From Candidatus Peribacteria bacterium (GTDB lineage: Bacteria; Patescibacteriota; Gracilibacteria; Peribacterales; Peribacteraceae), in contig JAHFJR010000006.1 of assembly GCA_023245775.1 (NCBI GenBank), forward strand, positions 1 through 54,506: DNA of 54,506 bases. Direction: 5' to 3'. Below, piece after piece: positions 15,701-23,588 of the stretch. The translations under genes and the position numbers were made by a program. A model generated the notes under the pieces. That model did not search any database, was not told the origin of the DNA, and saw only the letters and a list, made by a program, of their open reading frames with translations. Position 1 is the first letter of the stretch; each line of letters starts with the position of its first letter.

Positions 15701-15957
15701 GAGGGTTCGTCCGGAGAAAAGCGTACGATGAAGGCCGGTTGCTCGAAGAAGCGCAACCAGTGGAGCAATCCCTCTGAGCGCTCGTCATTCTCTGTCACGA
15801 GAACGGCTGGCTTTCCCTGCGACCGAAGAAGATGACTGATAATCATCGCCTTTGCGGTCTCATTACTGAGGCCAGACACCGTCAACGCACCCGTGCTCCT
15901 AAGGAGTGTGCGGAGTTCGTCATGTGTTTCCTCACCGATACAGAGAGCAGGGAGCAT
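12763..15957 (-). CDS. mfd: Transcription-repair coupling factor
   Basis: Mfd displaces RNA polymerase stalled at DNA damage and recruits UvrA. Domains in order are a UvrB-like N-terminal region (about 1-340) and the CarD-like RNA-polymerase interaction domain starting LQVGDFVVHMEHGIGRFEGM (374-393). Helicase domain 1 follows with GDVGFGKT (525-532) and DEEQ (626-629), then helicase domain 2 with the TRG motif region, and a C-terminal regulatory domain (about 950-1050). At 1064 residues it is slightly shorter than the E. coli protein. It begins 11 bp after the dnaN stop, so dnaN-mfd is probably one transcript. It reads away from the candidate replication origin. Confidence 0.97.
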   Translation of the reverse strand: MLPALCIGEETHDELRTLLRSTGALTVSGLSNETAKAMIISHLLRSQGKPAVLVTENDERSEGLLHWLRFFEQPAFIVRFSPDEPSSDDVASLVRLMRGDGVAILERSVWDHPLPSFSELKENMLVLIPSEEVHFTEFFSTLISIGYEHSADLHLAAGEYRRTGDTLDIYPVGEKGPVRVLFSFGNVERIERIDASTGEVEEIKKLEIPPLVWGKTEMLARQLPQHSILISDEQDDFAAETGAAYIALTSFPESETGHVHLRYLSVLKFYTLPDFINDVRDKLQQGWTLILVSKRTDDLKGALTEEHISFVDAPERRTGCITIVPAEPDALLPHSLQNPDLKCALITDREIFSLKREAKQRSVQRLALDFITSLQVGDFVVHMEHGIGRFEGMTSKIVDAVEREYLEITYAENDKLFVPVDQADKLSKFVYEEGSEPTLTRLGSLEWKKITKRVTEETQKTAKELLQIYAKRAKAKGFQYPEDSEVQRRFDDAFPYTETPGQIKAIEDIKHDMESGHPMDRLVCGDVGFGKTEVAMRAAFKAVQGGKQVAFLSPITILTDQHYQSLIKRTEGFDIRIDMLSRFRSPKEQAETLQKLKEGTIDILVGTHRILQDDIEFHNLGLVIIDEEQRFGVKQKEKLKSLRASVDILTMTATPIPRTLNMGLHKLRDITTITTPPPGRLPIITEVRKYSDALVREAILKEVGRGGQVYFLHNRVETIDAFAMKLRALVPQATFVVTHGQLKPELLEERILDFKEGKFHVLVSSTIIENGIDLPRANTLIVNEAEKFGLSQLYQLRGRVGRGTVQAYSYFLYHSQRLKDDAKKRLRAIVEASELGSGFQIAMRDLEIRGAGEILGASQSGNMQTVGVSHYLRMLKNAVEELKAGGRTEEEDTGGAIEIILPFEALLPSYYIPDEQEKINVYQKLAGSEDEAMLAEFEGDLRGEYGPLPKQALHLLSVIRLKMACRRAGVMRIKMDTVSGTKRDLVLNLATRVTAAEIMQLVQVHSQWRISGATLRIAESELKKTAGMDEWLPSLTEQVGLLVKRKTKKATMQQETETSVNLGA

Positions 15958-15968
15958 GGAACATGGGG

Positions 15969-17138
15969 CTATTCCTCAGACATTCTTAGCGGCATGATGA
16001 GATGGAGAAAATTCTCCTGTCCATCCAGTCGGAAGACGGCTGGATGCATCTTATCGGACAGTTCGATGGACACTTTTTCGCTGGAGAGACGTGAGAGGAA
16101 ATCGATGAGATACGTCGAACTAATGGCGATCTTATTCTCAATTCCAACAACATCAATAGGGATGAGTGATTCGTCACGACCGAGTTGCGTCTGCTTCGTC
16201 TGGAGACGCAGGCCGGCTTTCGTCACCTCGAAGGTAATATTATTATTGAGTTCCTTCGCGAAATAGTGCATCCGTTTCACGGCACTGAGGAGCTCCTTCA
16301 CACCGATCGTCGCTGTCGTATGCTTCTCTTTTGGGAGCACTTGCACGTAATCGGGGAATTTCCCATCGATGAGACGGCTCATGAGCCGCGTTGGACCAAG
16401 GTGCACCTCGATCTGCTGGCTACTCAGAGAGATCTCCACCTGGTCCTCTCCACTCCCTTGTTTCTTCTTCGGCTTCTCGTCCGTACTCTGGCCATCTTCC
16501 TTGGGTGATTTCTGAAGGAGGATGACGGATTTCAACTCCTCGAGAAACCGTGCTGGGATGATGCAGGAGACCTCTCCGCTCCCTCCCCCCCCATCAATTC
16601 TATACTCCGATAGACGGTAACTATCCGTCCCTACAAGGATGAGTTTTCCCTTCTCCAACCGAACGAAGACACCAGAAATGACGGGGCGTGAACTCGTCTT
16701 TGCACAGGCGAAGGTGACGAGGTTAAGCGCATGGAGGAGTGGTGTGGTTTGGAGGGAAAACGTCGTTTCCTTCTGAATACTCGTGATGGTAGGAAACCCA
16801 CTCGCCGCCTCACCGGAGATCACCGCTCGTGCTCGTTTTGAATGTAATTTCAATTGTGTTCCTTCAGATGTTTCTACCACCACCTCCTCATCTTGATTGT
16901 ACTGCATAAAGTTGAGAATTGCTTTTGCTGGGATGGTGATAGAACCTTCATTCTCAATAGAAACTTCAAAACTTGTGACAATAGAGACTTCTAAATTTGT
17001 TGCACTAAGTGTGCAACGCTTCCCCTCAGTATGGAGGAGAATATTTTGGAGAATGGGGAGGACTTGATCAGAACCAATGGCACGGCTGACGAGTTGTAAT
17101 CCTGATAGTAAATCCTGTGTTCTACATGAAAACTTCAT
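15969..17138 (-). CDS. dnaN: DNA polymerase III sliding clamp (beta subunit)
   Basis: The ring-shaped clamp tethers DNA polymerase to DNA. The three-domain pattern is visible from MKFSCRTQDLLSGLQLVSRAIG at the start to the C-terminal AVFRLDGQENFLHLIMPLRM, the normal clamp ending. The 389 residues exceed the usual 366-380, because of a charged insert with KEDGQSTDEKPKKKQGSGED around residues 210-230, likely a surface loop. The ATG at 17138 is chosen: the frame extends 22 residues upstream, but MKFSC is the family N-terminus. No Shine-Dalgarno is seen. dnaA is not adjacent, unlike in many bacteria, yet the upstream gap is full of DnaA-box-like sites. Confidence 0.96.
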   Translation of the reverse strand: MKFSCRTQDLLSGLQLVSRAIGSDQVLPILQNILLHTEGKRCTLSATNLEVSIVTSFEVSIENEGSITIPAKAILNFMQYNQDEEVVVETSEGTQLKLHSKRARAVISGEAASGFPTITSIQKETTFSLQTTPLLHALNLVTFACAKTSSRPVISGVFVRLEKGKLILVGTDSYRLSEYRIDGGGGSGEVSCIIPARFLEELKSVILLQKSPKEDGQSTDEKPKKKQGSGEDQVEISLSSQQIEVHLGPTRLMSRLIDGKFPDYVQVLPKEKHTTATIGVKELLSAVKRMHYFAKELNNNITFEVTKAGLRLQTKQTQLGRDESLIPIDVVGIENKIAISSTYLIDFLSRLSSEKVSIELSDKMHPAVFRLDGQENFLHLIMPLRMSEE

Positions 17139-17199
17139 AGGTTGCTTATTGAAGAGGAGTTTCTTTTTTTTATCAAGGTGAAACACATCTCTCTCAAGA

Positions 17200-17560
17200 G
17201 ACACATCTTCTCCACATACCTTCCCTCTGTATGATTTTTTATTTTTTTATTTCTCTCTCCTTCGTCATCTTCGTAACCCCTTCTAGGGAAGAGAGATGGA
17301 GGATGTAATCCTGTGGAGAACGTCTCTTGAGTACAGTGTGTACTCTCTTTGTTCTCCAGAGAGAGTAAAGGGGGAGGGCTTTTTCTGGAGAAGTTTTGTG
17401 TGTGGATGGAATGTGGAAAAGTTGTGGAAAGAGAACCGAGCGGTGGCGTAGGGAGCCTGTGGCATGCTCTGCTTATTTTTAAGCCAAGAATGCGTGGAGA
17501 GTGTGGAGAGTGTGGGTGGAGTCTATGGATGGACTCTCCACATAATTCCACAAGGAAACT
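17200..17560. other. Candidate chromosomal replication origin (oriC)
   Basis: The 447-bp gap upstream of dnaN contains no gene. It holds at least seven 9-mers close to the DnaA box TTATCCACA. Two read TTCTCCACA (17208-17216, and inverted at 17312-17320). The others are TGTGGAAAA (17412-17420), TGTGGAAAG (17423-17431), TGTGGAGAG (17502-17510), CTCTCCACA (17534-17542) and AATTCCACA (17544-17552); TGTGGATGG (17401-17409) is weaker. A T-rich tract (17230-17255) could be the unwinding element. Density, mixed orientation and position next to dnaN all fit oriC. None of the sites is a perfect canonical box, and dnaA is not in the window. Confidence 0.65.
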
Positions 17561-17585
17561 TCTTCTTCTCTCCTCGTACGGTGTC

Positions 17586-18845
17586 TCAGTTTTTTGCGTT
17601 CCTCTTCGTGTTTGGTCGGATGAGCCCTCCCTTCACGAATGAGTGGTCTGGCACGTCCACTGTAACGAGTTCGGCGGAACGGATGAAGGACCCCACACCG
17701 ATCTTGATGCCAGGAGACAGAGAGGTGTGGATGCCCGTGCGACAATGCTCCCCGAGCATCGCCCCGAGTTTTATACGGTGTGTGGAGAGGGGGACTCCAT
17801 CGATGACTGAAGAGATCGGCTGTTCGTCGAGTCGCAGGTTCCCCGTCACCGTTCCACCCCCAAGCGACACGCCGCTCCCGAGGATCGAATCCCCGACGTA
17901 ACTCATGTGCGTCTCTACATTCTCCGCGAGGATGGAACGTGCAACTTCGGTGCCATATCCGATCACGCAGTGTCGACCCACAGAACTTCCGCGCACGAGT
18001 GCATTATTCGCGACGATCGTCCCTTCGCCGATGAAGCAGGGACCAAGAATGGTTGCATGCGCGAGCACCCGCACGGCTCCTTCGATGACCACAGCTCCCT
18101 CGATGACGGCGCTGGGGTGGATGGAGGCTGTTGCATGGATCTTCGGTTCCACCACAGGTGGGACGATGGAGCTGAGGAGATCGAGCAGGTGCCAGGGGTA
18201 CTTCACGGGGTACCATGGACCCGTGTAGGGCACGGCCTCGTACGTGTATTTTTTGAAGAGCAAATCCAGCGCTACTTCATAGCCGTCATCTTTCGTGTGC
18301 AGCGTGTCCTTCAATGCTTTCAGCAGGACGGAGGCATCCGTGTGCACATGTGCCACGATGTTGATGAGCGAACTGGGCTCGCTGCCCTCCTTCGGTTTCT
18401 CGACGATACCAGTGATGCGCTTCCCCTTCACGAAGAGGTAGCCGCCCGGGAAATAGTGTTTCACCTTGCGCGCAAGGATCAAGCCTCCCTCTTTCTTCGT
18501 GGCGCCCTTCGTTCGCAGTTCCCTCAGTGCGCTCTCATCGATGACATCATTGGCGCTGACGATCAGTACAGATTCCTTTTTGCAGCGCGGCAAGGCCGAG
18601 AGCAACGCTCCGCGCATGCCAAGTGAGAGATCTCTCTGCTGGATGACGGTCATCTTCGGATACAGTTTCTTCGCCGCCTTCACATTGTGCGCTCCGCCGA
18701 CGAGGAGAATCTCCTTAAGCCCCGCACCCTTCAGCTTCGCGATCTGCCGCTCGAGGAGACTTGTTCCCCAGAAGGGGAAGAGGCTCTTCTCGCTCAGTGG
18801 CCAGAAACGTGTCGATCTGCCTGCGAAGATGAGGATGGCGATCAT
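17586..18845 (-). CDS. Sugar-phosphate nucleotidyltransferase with hexapeptide-repeat domain
   Basis: The N-terminal half (1-235) is a nucleotidyltransferase fold with the signature FAGRSTRFWPLSEKSLFPFWG (7-27), a divergent form of the usual GGxGTRLxPLTxxxPK. VSANDVID (95-102) would hold the metal-binding Asp. The C-terminal half (about 240-410) is a left-handed beta helix of hexapeptide repeats (IHATASIHPSAVIEGAVVIEG and so on). This is the layout of GlmU and of Glc-1-P/Man-1-P nucleotidyltransferases. The product is probably an NDP-sugar for the cell envelope. The LbetaH part could be an acetyltransferase, but GlmU's exact acetyl-CoA residues cannot be confirmed. Substrate unknown. Confidence 0.85.
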   Translation of the reverse strand: MIAILIFAGRSTRFWPLSEKSLFPFWGTSLLERQIAKLKGAGLKEILLVGGAHNVKAAKKLYPKMTVIQQRDLSLGMRGALLSALPRCKKESVLIVSANDVIDESALRELRTKGATKKEGGLILARKVKHYFPGGYLFVKGKRITGIVEKPKEGSEPSSLINIVAHVHTDASVLLKALKDTLHTKDDGYEVALDLLFKKYTYEAVPYTGPWYPVKYPWHLLDLLSSIVPPVVEPKIHATASIHPSAVIEGAVVIEGAVRVLAHATILGPCFIGEGTIVANNALVRGSSVGRHCVIGYGTEVARSILAENVETHMSYVGDSILGSGVSLGGGTVTGNLRLDEQPISSVIDGVPLSTHRIKLGAMLGEHCRTGIHTSLSPGIKIGVGSFIRSAELVTVDVPDHSFVKGGLIRPNTKRNAKN

Positions 18846-18849
18846 GAAG

Positions 18850-18884
18850 GTAGCTTAAAGCGTAAAGCGTAAAGCTCAAAGCTT
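18850..18884. repeat. Short AAAGCGT direct repeats
   Basis: The 41-bp gap between two minus-strand genes contains AAAGCGTAAAGCGTAAAGCTCAAAGCTT-like units (7-bp direct repeats plus an AAGCTT palindrome). It is probably a slippage-prone spacer, with no recognised function. Confidence 0.4.
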
Positions 18885-18886
18885 CT

Positions 18887-19720
18887 TCACCACACCACCT
18901 CGATCGTTCCTTCCCTGTCCGTTCTCCTCACCTCTGCTCCGAGTTTCCGAAGTCGATCGATCACTTCCTGTCTTGGATGACCGTAGGAATTATTTGCGCC
19001 CACGGAAATGATGGCGAGCTTCGGCGAGACAGCGAGCAGAAAACCCGTAGAACTTGATGTGCGGCTCCCGTGGTGCGGGACTTTGAGGACATCCGCTTTC
19101 ACATCGGCATGGGCGCGGACGAGCGTCTCCTCGACGGGTCGCTCCTCATCGCCGGTGAAGAGTGCGCGGTGGTTCTGAAAAGAGAGCATCGCGACGATCG
19201 ATGTATCGTTATCGCTCCTGGGGAATTTTTTCGGCATGGTGGCCGGTGGCCAGAGGATCTCGAGACGGGCGCCATCACCAAGATCGATGCTCTTTCCGGC
19301 TGAGACAACGAGCAGAGGAATATTTTTCTCTCTCGCAAGAGCGAGCATCTCTTGGTAACGCGGGAGGGGATTTTCGACGCCTGTGAAGGCGATCATGCCG
19401 ACGGAGTAGCGCTTCAAGATTTCAGGAAAGCTGAGAAGGTGATCCAGATTCGGATGTGAAACAATCAGGAGATCGATGTGACGGCTGAAGAACGGCAGAA
19501 ATCTGCCGAGACTCTCGAGGGTCGACCAGTCAGGACCGCCGTCGATCACGACGATCTTGCCCGTCGGGGTGGTGATGAGGGCACTGTCTCCCTGCCCGAC
19601 GTCGAGGAAGCGCAGGTGCAGATGCCCATCTGCACGGAGGTGCCATTCGCGTCCTCCGAGGCCGAAGACAATGCACATTGCAGCAACAAGAAAGGCCACG
19701 TGAGAGAAGTAGCGGTGCAT
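18887..19720 (-). CDS. ComEC/Rec2-type metallo-beta-lactamase domain protein, standalone
   Basis: This exported or membrane-anchored 277-residue protein has an N-terminal hydrophobic segment (about 5-22) followed by only the C-terminal hydrolase module of ComEC. Motifs are FLDVGQGDSALI (38-49), SHPNLDHL (88-95), FTGDEE (188-193) and VPHHGSRTS (214-222). In full ComEC this domain degrades one strand of incoming DNA next to the transport channel. Here the channel part (OB and competence domains) is missing and no com genes are nearby. It is likely an extracellular nuclease or phosphodiesterase that may still assist DNA uptake together with an unlinked channel. Confidence 0.87.
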   Translation of the reverse strand: MHRYFSHVAFLVAAMCIVFGLGGREWHLRADGHLHLRFLDVGQGDSALITTPTGKIVVIDGGPDWSTLESLGRFLPFFSRHIDLLIVSHPNLDHLLSFPEILKRYSVGMIAFTGVENPLPRYQEMLALAREKNIPLLVVSAGKSIDLGDGARLEILWPPATMPKKFPRSDNDTSIVAMLSFQNHRALFTGDEERPVEETLVRAHADVKADVLKVPHHGSRTSSSTGFLLAVSPKLAIISVGANNSYGHPRQEVIDRLRKLGAEVRRTDREGTIEVVW

Positions 19721-19729
19721 GGAGGAGGC

Positions 19730-20920
19730 CTAGCCTACCACCTTTCTCTTGCGCTGCGTGCGCCTACCGGCGATCAAACCGGAGACCGCTGTGATGCCGA
19801 GGAGGCCGATTCCTGACTGTGGCAAGGTGATGACCTTCTGGATGCCGCCTGACTCATGACCTTCTGCGTCCCTGGCAACCACCTTGACCCCGAAGATTCC
19901 AGGGAGGACATGGCTGTACTGCACACTGGTTTGGTTCATCGCGACGACTGCATTCTTCTCGAACGTCTCTCCATTGCCTGACACAGAGAGCACGTAGGAG
20001 TTGAGCGTGTGACGCGAGTCAGCACTTGCCCCCCACATGGCAATCACATTGTACGTCCCGTCCTTCCTCCGCATGACTTTGAGTGCGAGGTCCACGGCAT
20101 CCTCCGGAGGATTCACGTTCTCCTCGGGGGCTGGGTTTTGCGCGTAAGGAATAGCTGCTTGCTCCTCGGGAGGAGGATTCTCTGCCGGTGGCGGGGCATC
20201 CTGGTGGCCAAAGGCCATCCAGTGGAGGGGAGACTCGAGTTTCTCGAGCTTGACGTCATCTTCGGCGGGCACGGGTTGTAGGAGCACGAAGAGATACTCT
20301 TTCGTCGCATCTTGATGCTGTGTGTGGAGGAGGAGGGCGTCACCTCTCATCTCAACGGAATCAATCCCGAGCGCCGCTCCGCTCAGGTCCGTGATGGCGA
20401 AGAATTCAGGCGTGAAGGGAACCGTTTTCGAGAGCTGTTTGCTGAAGAGGACGAGCACACCTGTCTCGGAGTCTGCATGCACCTCGACGATCGTGATCGG
20501 CGTTGGAGGAGGAGTATCCGCAGGATGTTCCTCTGGTGGGGGGGCATCGGCTGGCACATCGACAGAGGATTCCGCTTCAAATCCTCCACTCTCTATACCG
20601 TCCTTATTGACGCCAAGGATCGCAACGAAGATCTTGGACGACTTCAGGGGGAGTGCCTTGAAGTCGAACGTCGTCTCGTCTCCCTGCGTTCGGTCAAAAT
20701 CATCGTAGTTCCCATCATGATCCAAGATCGACTCATGGCTGAAGTACACCCTGTAGAATTCGATGCCAGGGTCGCTCTGTGCCGCGTCCCACGAAACGTG
20801 CAAAATTCCGTTCTCTAGGTGGGTTTCGACGTGTGTAATATTCGACGGTGCGGCGAGCGCGCTACCGAGAGGGATACAGAGTAGACCGAGGGCGATGGTG
20901 GCTCTTTGTATGAATGTCAT
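19730..20920 (-). CDS. Secreted fibronectin III-like protein with LPQSG sorting signal
   Basis: The product of 396 residues has a Sec signal peptide (cleavage after ALA at about 23). It then has two fibronectin type III-like beta domains (about 27-120 and about 275-365) separated by Pro/Glu-rich linkers (DAPPPEEHPADTPPP, and PPPAENPPPEEQ). The C-terminus has LPQSG (366-370), a hydrophobic helix (371-385) and a basic tail RRTQRKRKV. That is the architecture of a sortase substrate, with S in place of the usual T, so covalent anchoring to the cell surface is predicted. No sortase gene is in the window. The stop of the upstream cytidylyltransferase-like gene overlaps its ATG by 4 bp. Confidence 0.85.
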   Translation of the reverse strand: MTFIQRATIALGLLCIPLGSALAAPSNITHVETHLENGILHVSWDAAQSDPGIEFYRVYFSHESILDHDGNYDDFDRTQGDETTFDFKALPLKSSKIFVAILGVNKDGIESGGFEAESSVDVPADAPPPEEHPADTPPPTPITIVEVHADSETGVLVLFSKQLSKTVPFTPEFFAITDLSGAALGIDSVEMRGDALLLHTQHQDATKEYLFVLLQPVPAEDDVKLEKLESPLHWMAFGHQDAPPPAENPPPEEQAAIPYAQNPAPEENVNPPEDAVDLALKVMRRKDGTYNVIAMWGASADSRHTLNSYVLSVSGNGETFEKNAVVAMNQTSVQYSHVLPGIFGVKVVARDAEGHESGGIQKVITLPQSGIGLLGITAVSGLIAGRRTQRKRKVVG

Positions 20921-21423
20921 CGGGACATTGTACCACTTCCTGTCTTCACTGGCAAGTGTTTTTCCCTGGCGATCTTCGTACGGTAGGGCATCAGAGAGCT
21001 CTTGAAGCGTTCCGGCTCATGGGCGGGGAGACGTTCGATCTTAGCAGGCGCGAGATCTGCTTCCGTGATGCCTGGAGGGAGCTTCTGGTCGTACCCAAGC
21101 AGGATCACCTCTGGCGGATGCTCTCGCACGGGGCGCAGGAAGTCTATCGGGTCGCCGAGGAGGATGGTCGCTTCCGTGAAGCGCTTTCGGAGTGCACGCA
21201 GACGCACTGCATCCGATTCGGTCGGGGGACGCCCCTTGATGCGCACAACATTGCTCGCTCTCGCAACGATCACCGTGACATGTCCTCGTTCCAATGCACG
21301 TCGTAGAACGAATTCATGACCGGGGTGGAGGCGGTCGAAGGTGCCAAACACCATCACCTCTGTTCGTGCCGCCGACGATGGCTGCTGTTCGTTCACCGAT
21401 GAAGCGTAGAGCCCAACGCTCAA
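20917..21423 (-). CDS. Cytidylyltransferase-like nucleotidyltransferase
   Basis: This small cytosolic protein has the HxGH signature in VFGTFDRLHPGHEFVLRRA (25-43) and a second conserved block NVVRIKGRPPTESDAVRLRAL (58-78), as in glycerol-3-phosphate cytidylyltransferase (TagD) and archaeal-type FAD synthetase (RibL). It transfers a nucleotide to a small phosphorylated substrate. The C-terminal LLGYDQKLPPG fits the FAD-synthetase/TagD group. The length of 168 residues is a little above typical because of about 23 non-conserved N-terminal residues; a start at Met24 is possible. The substrate cannot be told from sequence. It is coupled (ATGA) to the gene for the LPQSG surface protein. Confidence 0.85.
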   Translation of the reverse strand: MSVGLYASSVNEQQPSSAARTEVMVFGTFDRLHPGHEFVLRRALERGHVTVIVARASNVVRIKGRPPTESDAVRLRALRKRFTEATILLGDPIDFLRPVREHPPEVILLGYDQKLPPGITEADLAPAKIERLPAHEPERFKSSLMPYRTKIAREKHLPVKTGSGTMSR

Positions 21424-21445
21424 AGCGGGAAGCTCCTTTTACTTT

Positions 21446-23506
21446 TTACTTCGACTGCAAATCAACCGCGTACAGTTTCTTCTCATCGAGAACGTACAAC
21501 CTCGTGTCATCGCTATCCACGAAGAGATCCTTCAGAGTTCCGACCTGGTCGGAGTCGAGGATGTACTGCTTCAGGTAGAGGGAATCCCCCAGCTCTCCAT
21601 CCCCCGTCGTCACGACGATGCGCTTCTTCTCGGGATCGAGGAAGTAGAAATTTCCCGTTGATGATGACTTGAGAATCTTCGTCACGCCATCGAGGGCCTT
21701 CGGTGGCAGATTGCGGATCGTGAAGGTCTGCTTCTCTCCGCGCAGGAGTTTCGTGACTTCACGATGGCCAGGCGCACTCGGGGAGGAGACATCTCTCAGC
21801 ACGTACACAGGTCCGACGATCGTCATGTCGAGTGCCCCCGACAGGTCTCCATTGACGTTGTATTCCGCTGGTGGACCGTACTTGCTTGCCAGTCGCTCGT
21901 ACTTATAGATCTGCTTTCGCTCCGGAGAGAGGACGTAGAGGTAGCGAAGATACGCCTTGATGTCCGATCCTGTGACCCAGCCAGCGGGATCCTCCGTCTT
22001 CATCGGTGTCGGTTGTCCATTGATGATCTCGATGACGCTATTACCTGTCGTGAGGAACACCTTGCTCTGGAATCGGGGGAACCAGGTGGCATCGAGCATC
22101 AACTCATCCGATCCAAGTGTCGTGGGGTCCTCTACAGCATTGAGTGAGACGCGGAAGAGATTCTGTCGGTCGAACACGAGGAACTCTCCACTGGGGAGGC
22201 CGATGAATCCCTGTGCGACGACATCGGGCTTCTTGGCTCCCACGTTCGCCATCACCCGCGGCGGTACGATGCGAAAGATGCGATTCATCTCCTCGCGCTT
22301 GGACTTGATGCGCTCCAGCAGTTCCAGTGCGTCACTACGGAAGAGTCCCGTTTCACTCGTCATCACCTGCCTCGCACGATCATCCGCTCTCTGGAGGATC
22401 GCGTTCGCGCTGTCGGTGTCCCCTGCGAGCTGACGATTCTCCGCTGTGGAAATATCTGCATTGATCTGTTTCACGAGCAGCGCCAGCTCTCCTCGCGTTT
22501 GGCTCTTCTGATTCACGAGGCTCAGTTGGATGACCATCCAGATCACGAGGAAGAGCCCTGCGCATCCAGCGAGTAAGAGCAGATGTGCCCTGCGCTTTCG
22601 GTCAGGATCGTAGAGATCCTGGAGGAAGGAGCGCACGGAAGCACAGAGGGAGTCTGCAAGATTCTTGAGGGGACGGCTCACCTCTCCCATGCGAGCTCTC
22701 TTCAGGGCACCTCCCCACTCGATCTTCTCTGCGAATGCCCCAAGGAAGGACAGGAGAGATCTCCTCGATGTTCTCGGGTGGCTACGGAGCATCCTCGGTG
22801 CAAGGGGAGGGCGTTTCTGCGCAGGAGCATCCGTGTTCTTCTCGGGGAGAGCGAGCACGGAGATGTGGAGGATGCAGGCGGTTTCCTTCTCTGCGTTCAG
22901 TGCAGAGAGGATAGTCTGGACGACAGTTTCTCCACTGTGCATCACCATCTTCGTCATCTGTGCCGGCGTGATGGTTCGAAGCAGTCTCTGGGAGGACATC
23001 ATGAAGTGGTCGCGTGTTTGCATCGGCCCACTCACAATCTGCATAAACGCTGCTGGAGCCTTGCCTCGCGCTGCGTGCTCCGTGACCTGGAGCGCTGTTC
23101 CATCACGGATGATGTACGCCTCGGCGCGGCCGACAGTGGAGAGGTGCAGGGTACCTCCCTCCTGCTCGAGGAGGCCGACGATGGCGTGGACATCTTGCAC
23201 GGCCTCGGACAGCAGGAATCCCTTCAGGAGACCGTTCAATTCTTTCAGTGCACTCTCAAGTCTCTCGTAGCCACTGCCTTCTCCCTCGAGCACCGCGTGG
23301 GTGAGGACGATGGAAAACTCACGACGAAGATTCTCGCCTCCTTCATGACTCCCTTCGCACTGGAGCAGGAAGAACGCTCGCTCCTTCCCCTCGGTTCCGA
23401 GAAGAGCAGGGACGAGAATCACCCCGTGAGGTGCCTTGGTTTGTCCTAGAGAAACCGCAAGCTTCATACAGGAGAGAAGGCTACACGCATCATCCACGTG
23501 CTGCAA
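21446..23506 (-). CDS. Membrane protein with PP2C-like cytoplasmic domain and beta-propeller-like outer domain
   Basis: This 686-residue protein has three parts. The N-terminal domain (about 14-225) resembles PP2C-type phosphatases in layout (STVGRAEAYIIRDGTALQVTEHA, about 123-145), but clear metal-binding Asp motifs such as DGxG are not seen, so it may be inactive. Residues about 226-306 are basic linker. A single membrane helix spans 307-330 (LLLLAGCAGLFLVIWMVIQLSL). A coiled-coil stretch follows (about 335-400), then a beta-rich domain of repeated blades (FLVFDRQNLFRV, YLRYLYVLSPERKQIYKYE, GNFYFLDPEKKRIVV, RLYVLDEKKLYAVDL), suggesting a propeller. The true start may be Met14 at 23467. It is probably an envelope sensor or regulator; no ligand is known. 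Confidence 0.72.
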   Translation of the reverse strand: MQHVDDACSLLSCMKLAVSLGQTKAPHGVILVPALLGTEGKERAFFLLQCEGSHEGGENLRREFSIVLTHAVLEGEGSGYERLESALKELNGLLKGFLLSEAVQDVHAIVGLLEQEGGTLHLSTVGRAEAYIIRDGTALQVTEHAARGKAPAAFMQIVSGPMQTRDHFMMSSQRLLRTITPAQMTKMVMHSGETVVQTILSALNAEKETACILHISVLALPEKNTDAPAQKRPPLAPRMLRSHPRTSRRSLLSFLGAFAEKIEWGGALKRARMGEVSRPLKNLADSLCASVRSFLQDLYDPDRKRRAHLLLLAGCAGLFLVIWMVIQLSLVNQKSQTRGELALLVKQINADISTAENRQLAGDTDSANAILQRADDRARQVMTSETGLFRSDALELLERIKSKREEMNRIFRIVPPRVMANVGAKKPDVVAQGFIGLPSGEFLVFDRQNLFRVSLNAVEDPTTLGSDELMLDATWFPRFQSKVFLTTGNSVIEIINGQPTPMKTEDPAGWVTGSDIKAYLRYLYVLSPERKQIYKYERLASKYGPPAEYNVNGDLSGALDMTIVGPVYVLRDVSSPSAPGHREVTKLLRGEKQTFTIRNLPPKALDGVTKILKSSSTGNFYFLDPEKKRIVVTTGDGELGDSLYLKQYILDSDQVGTLKDLFVDSDDTRLYVLDEKKLYAVDLQSK

Positions 23507-23588
23507 GATTTCTCCTCTTCTCAGAAGAGGATGGGAGGTGTGGGATCACATCATTCTTTGGTGGAGCAGCATTTTGGATGCCTCGTTC

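Noticed and set aside
20312..20818. 168-residue plus-strand frame opposite the LPQSG protein
   Set aside because: Charged low-complexity translation antisense to a well-supported secreted protein.
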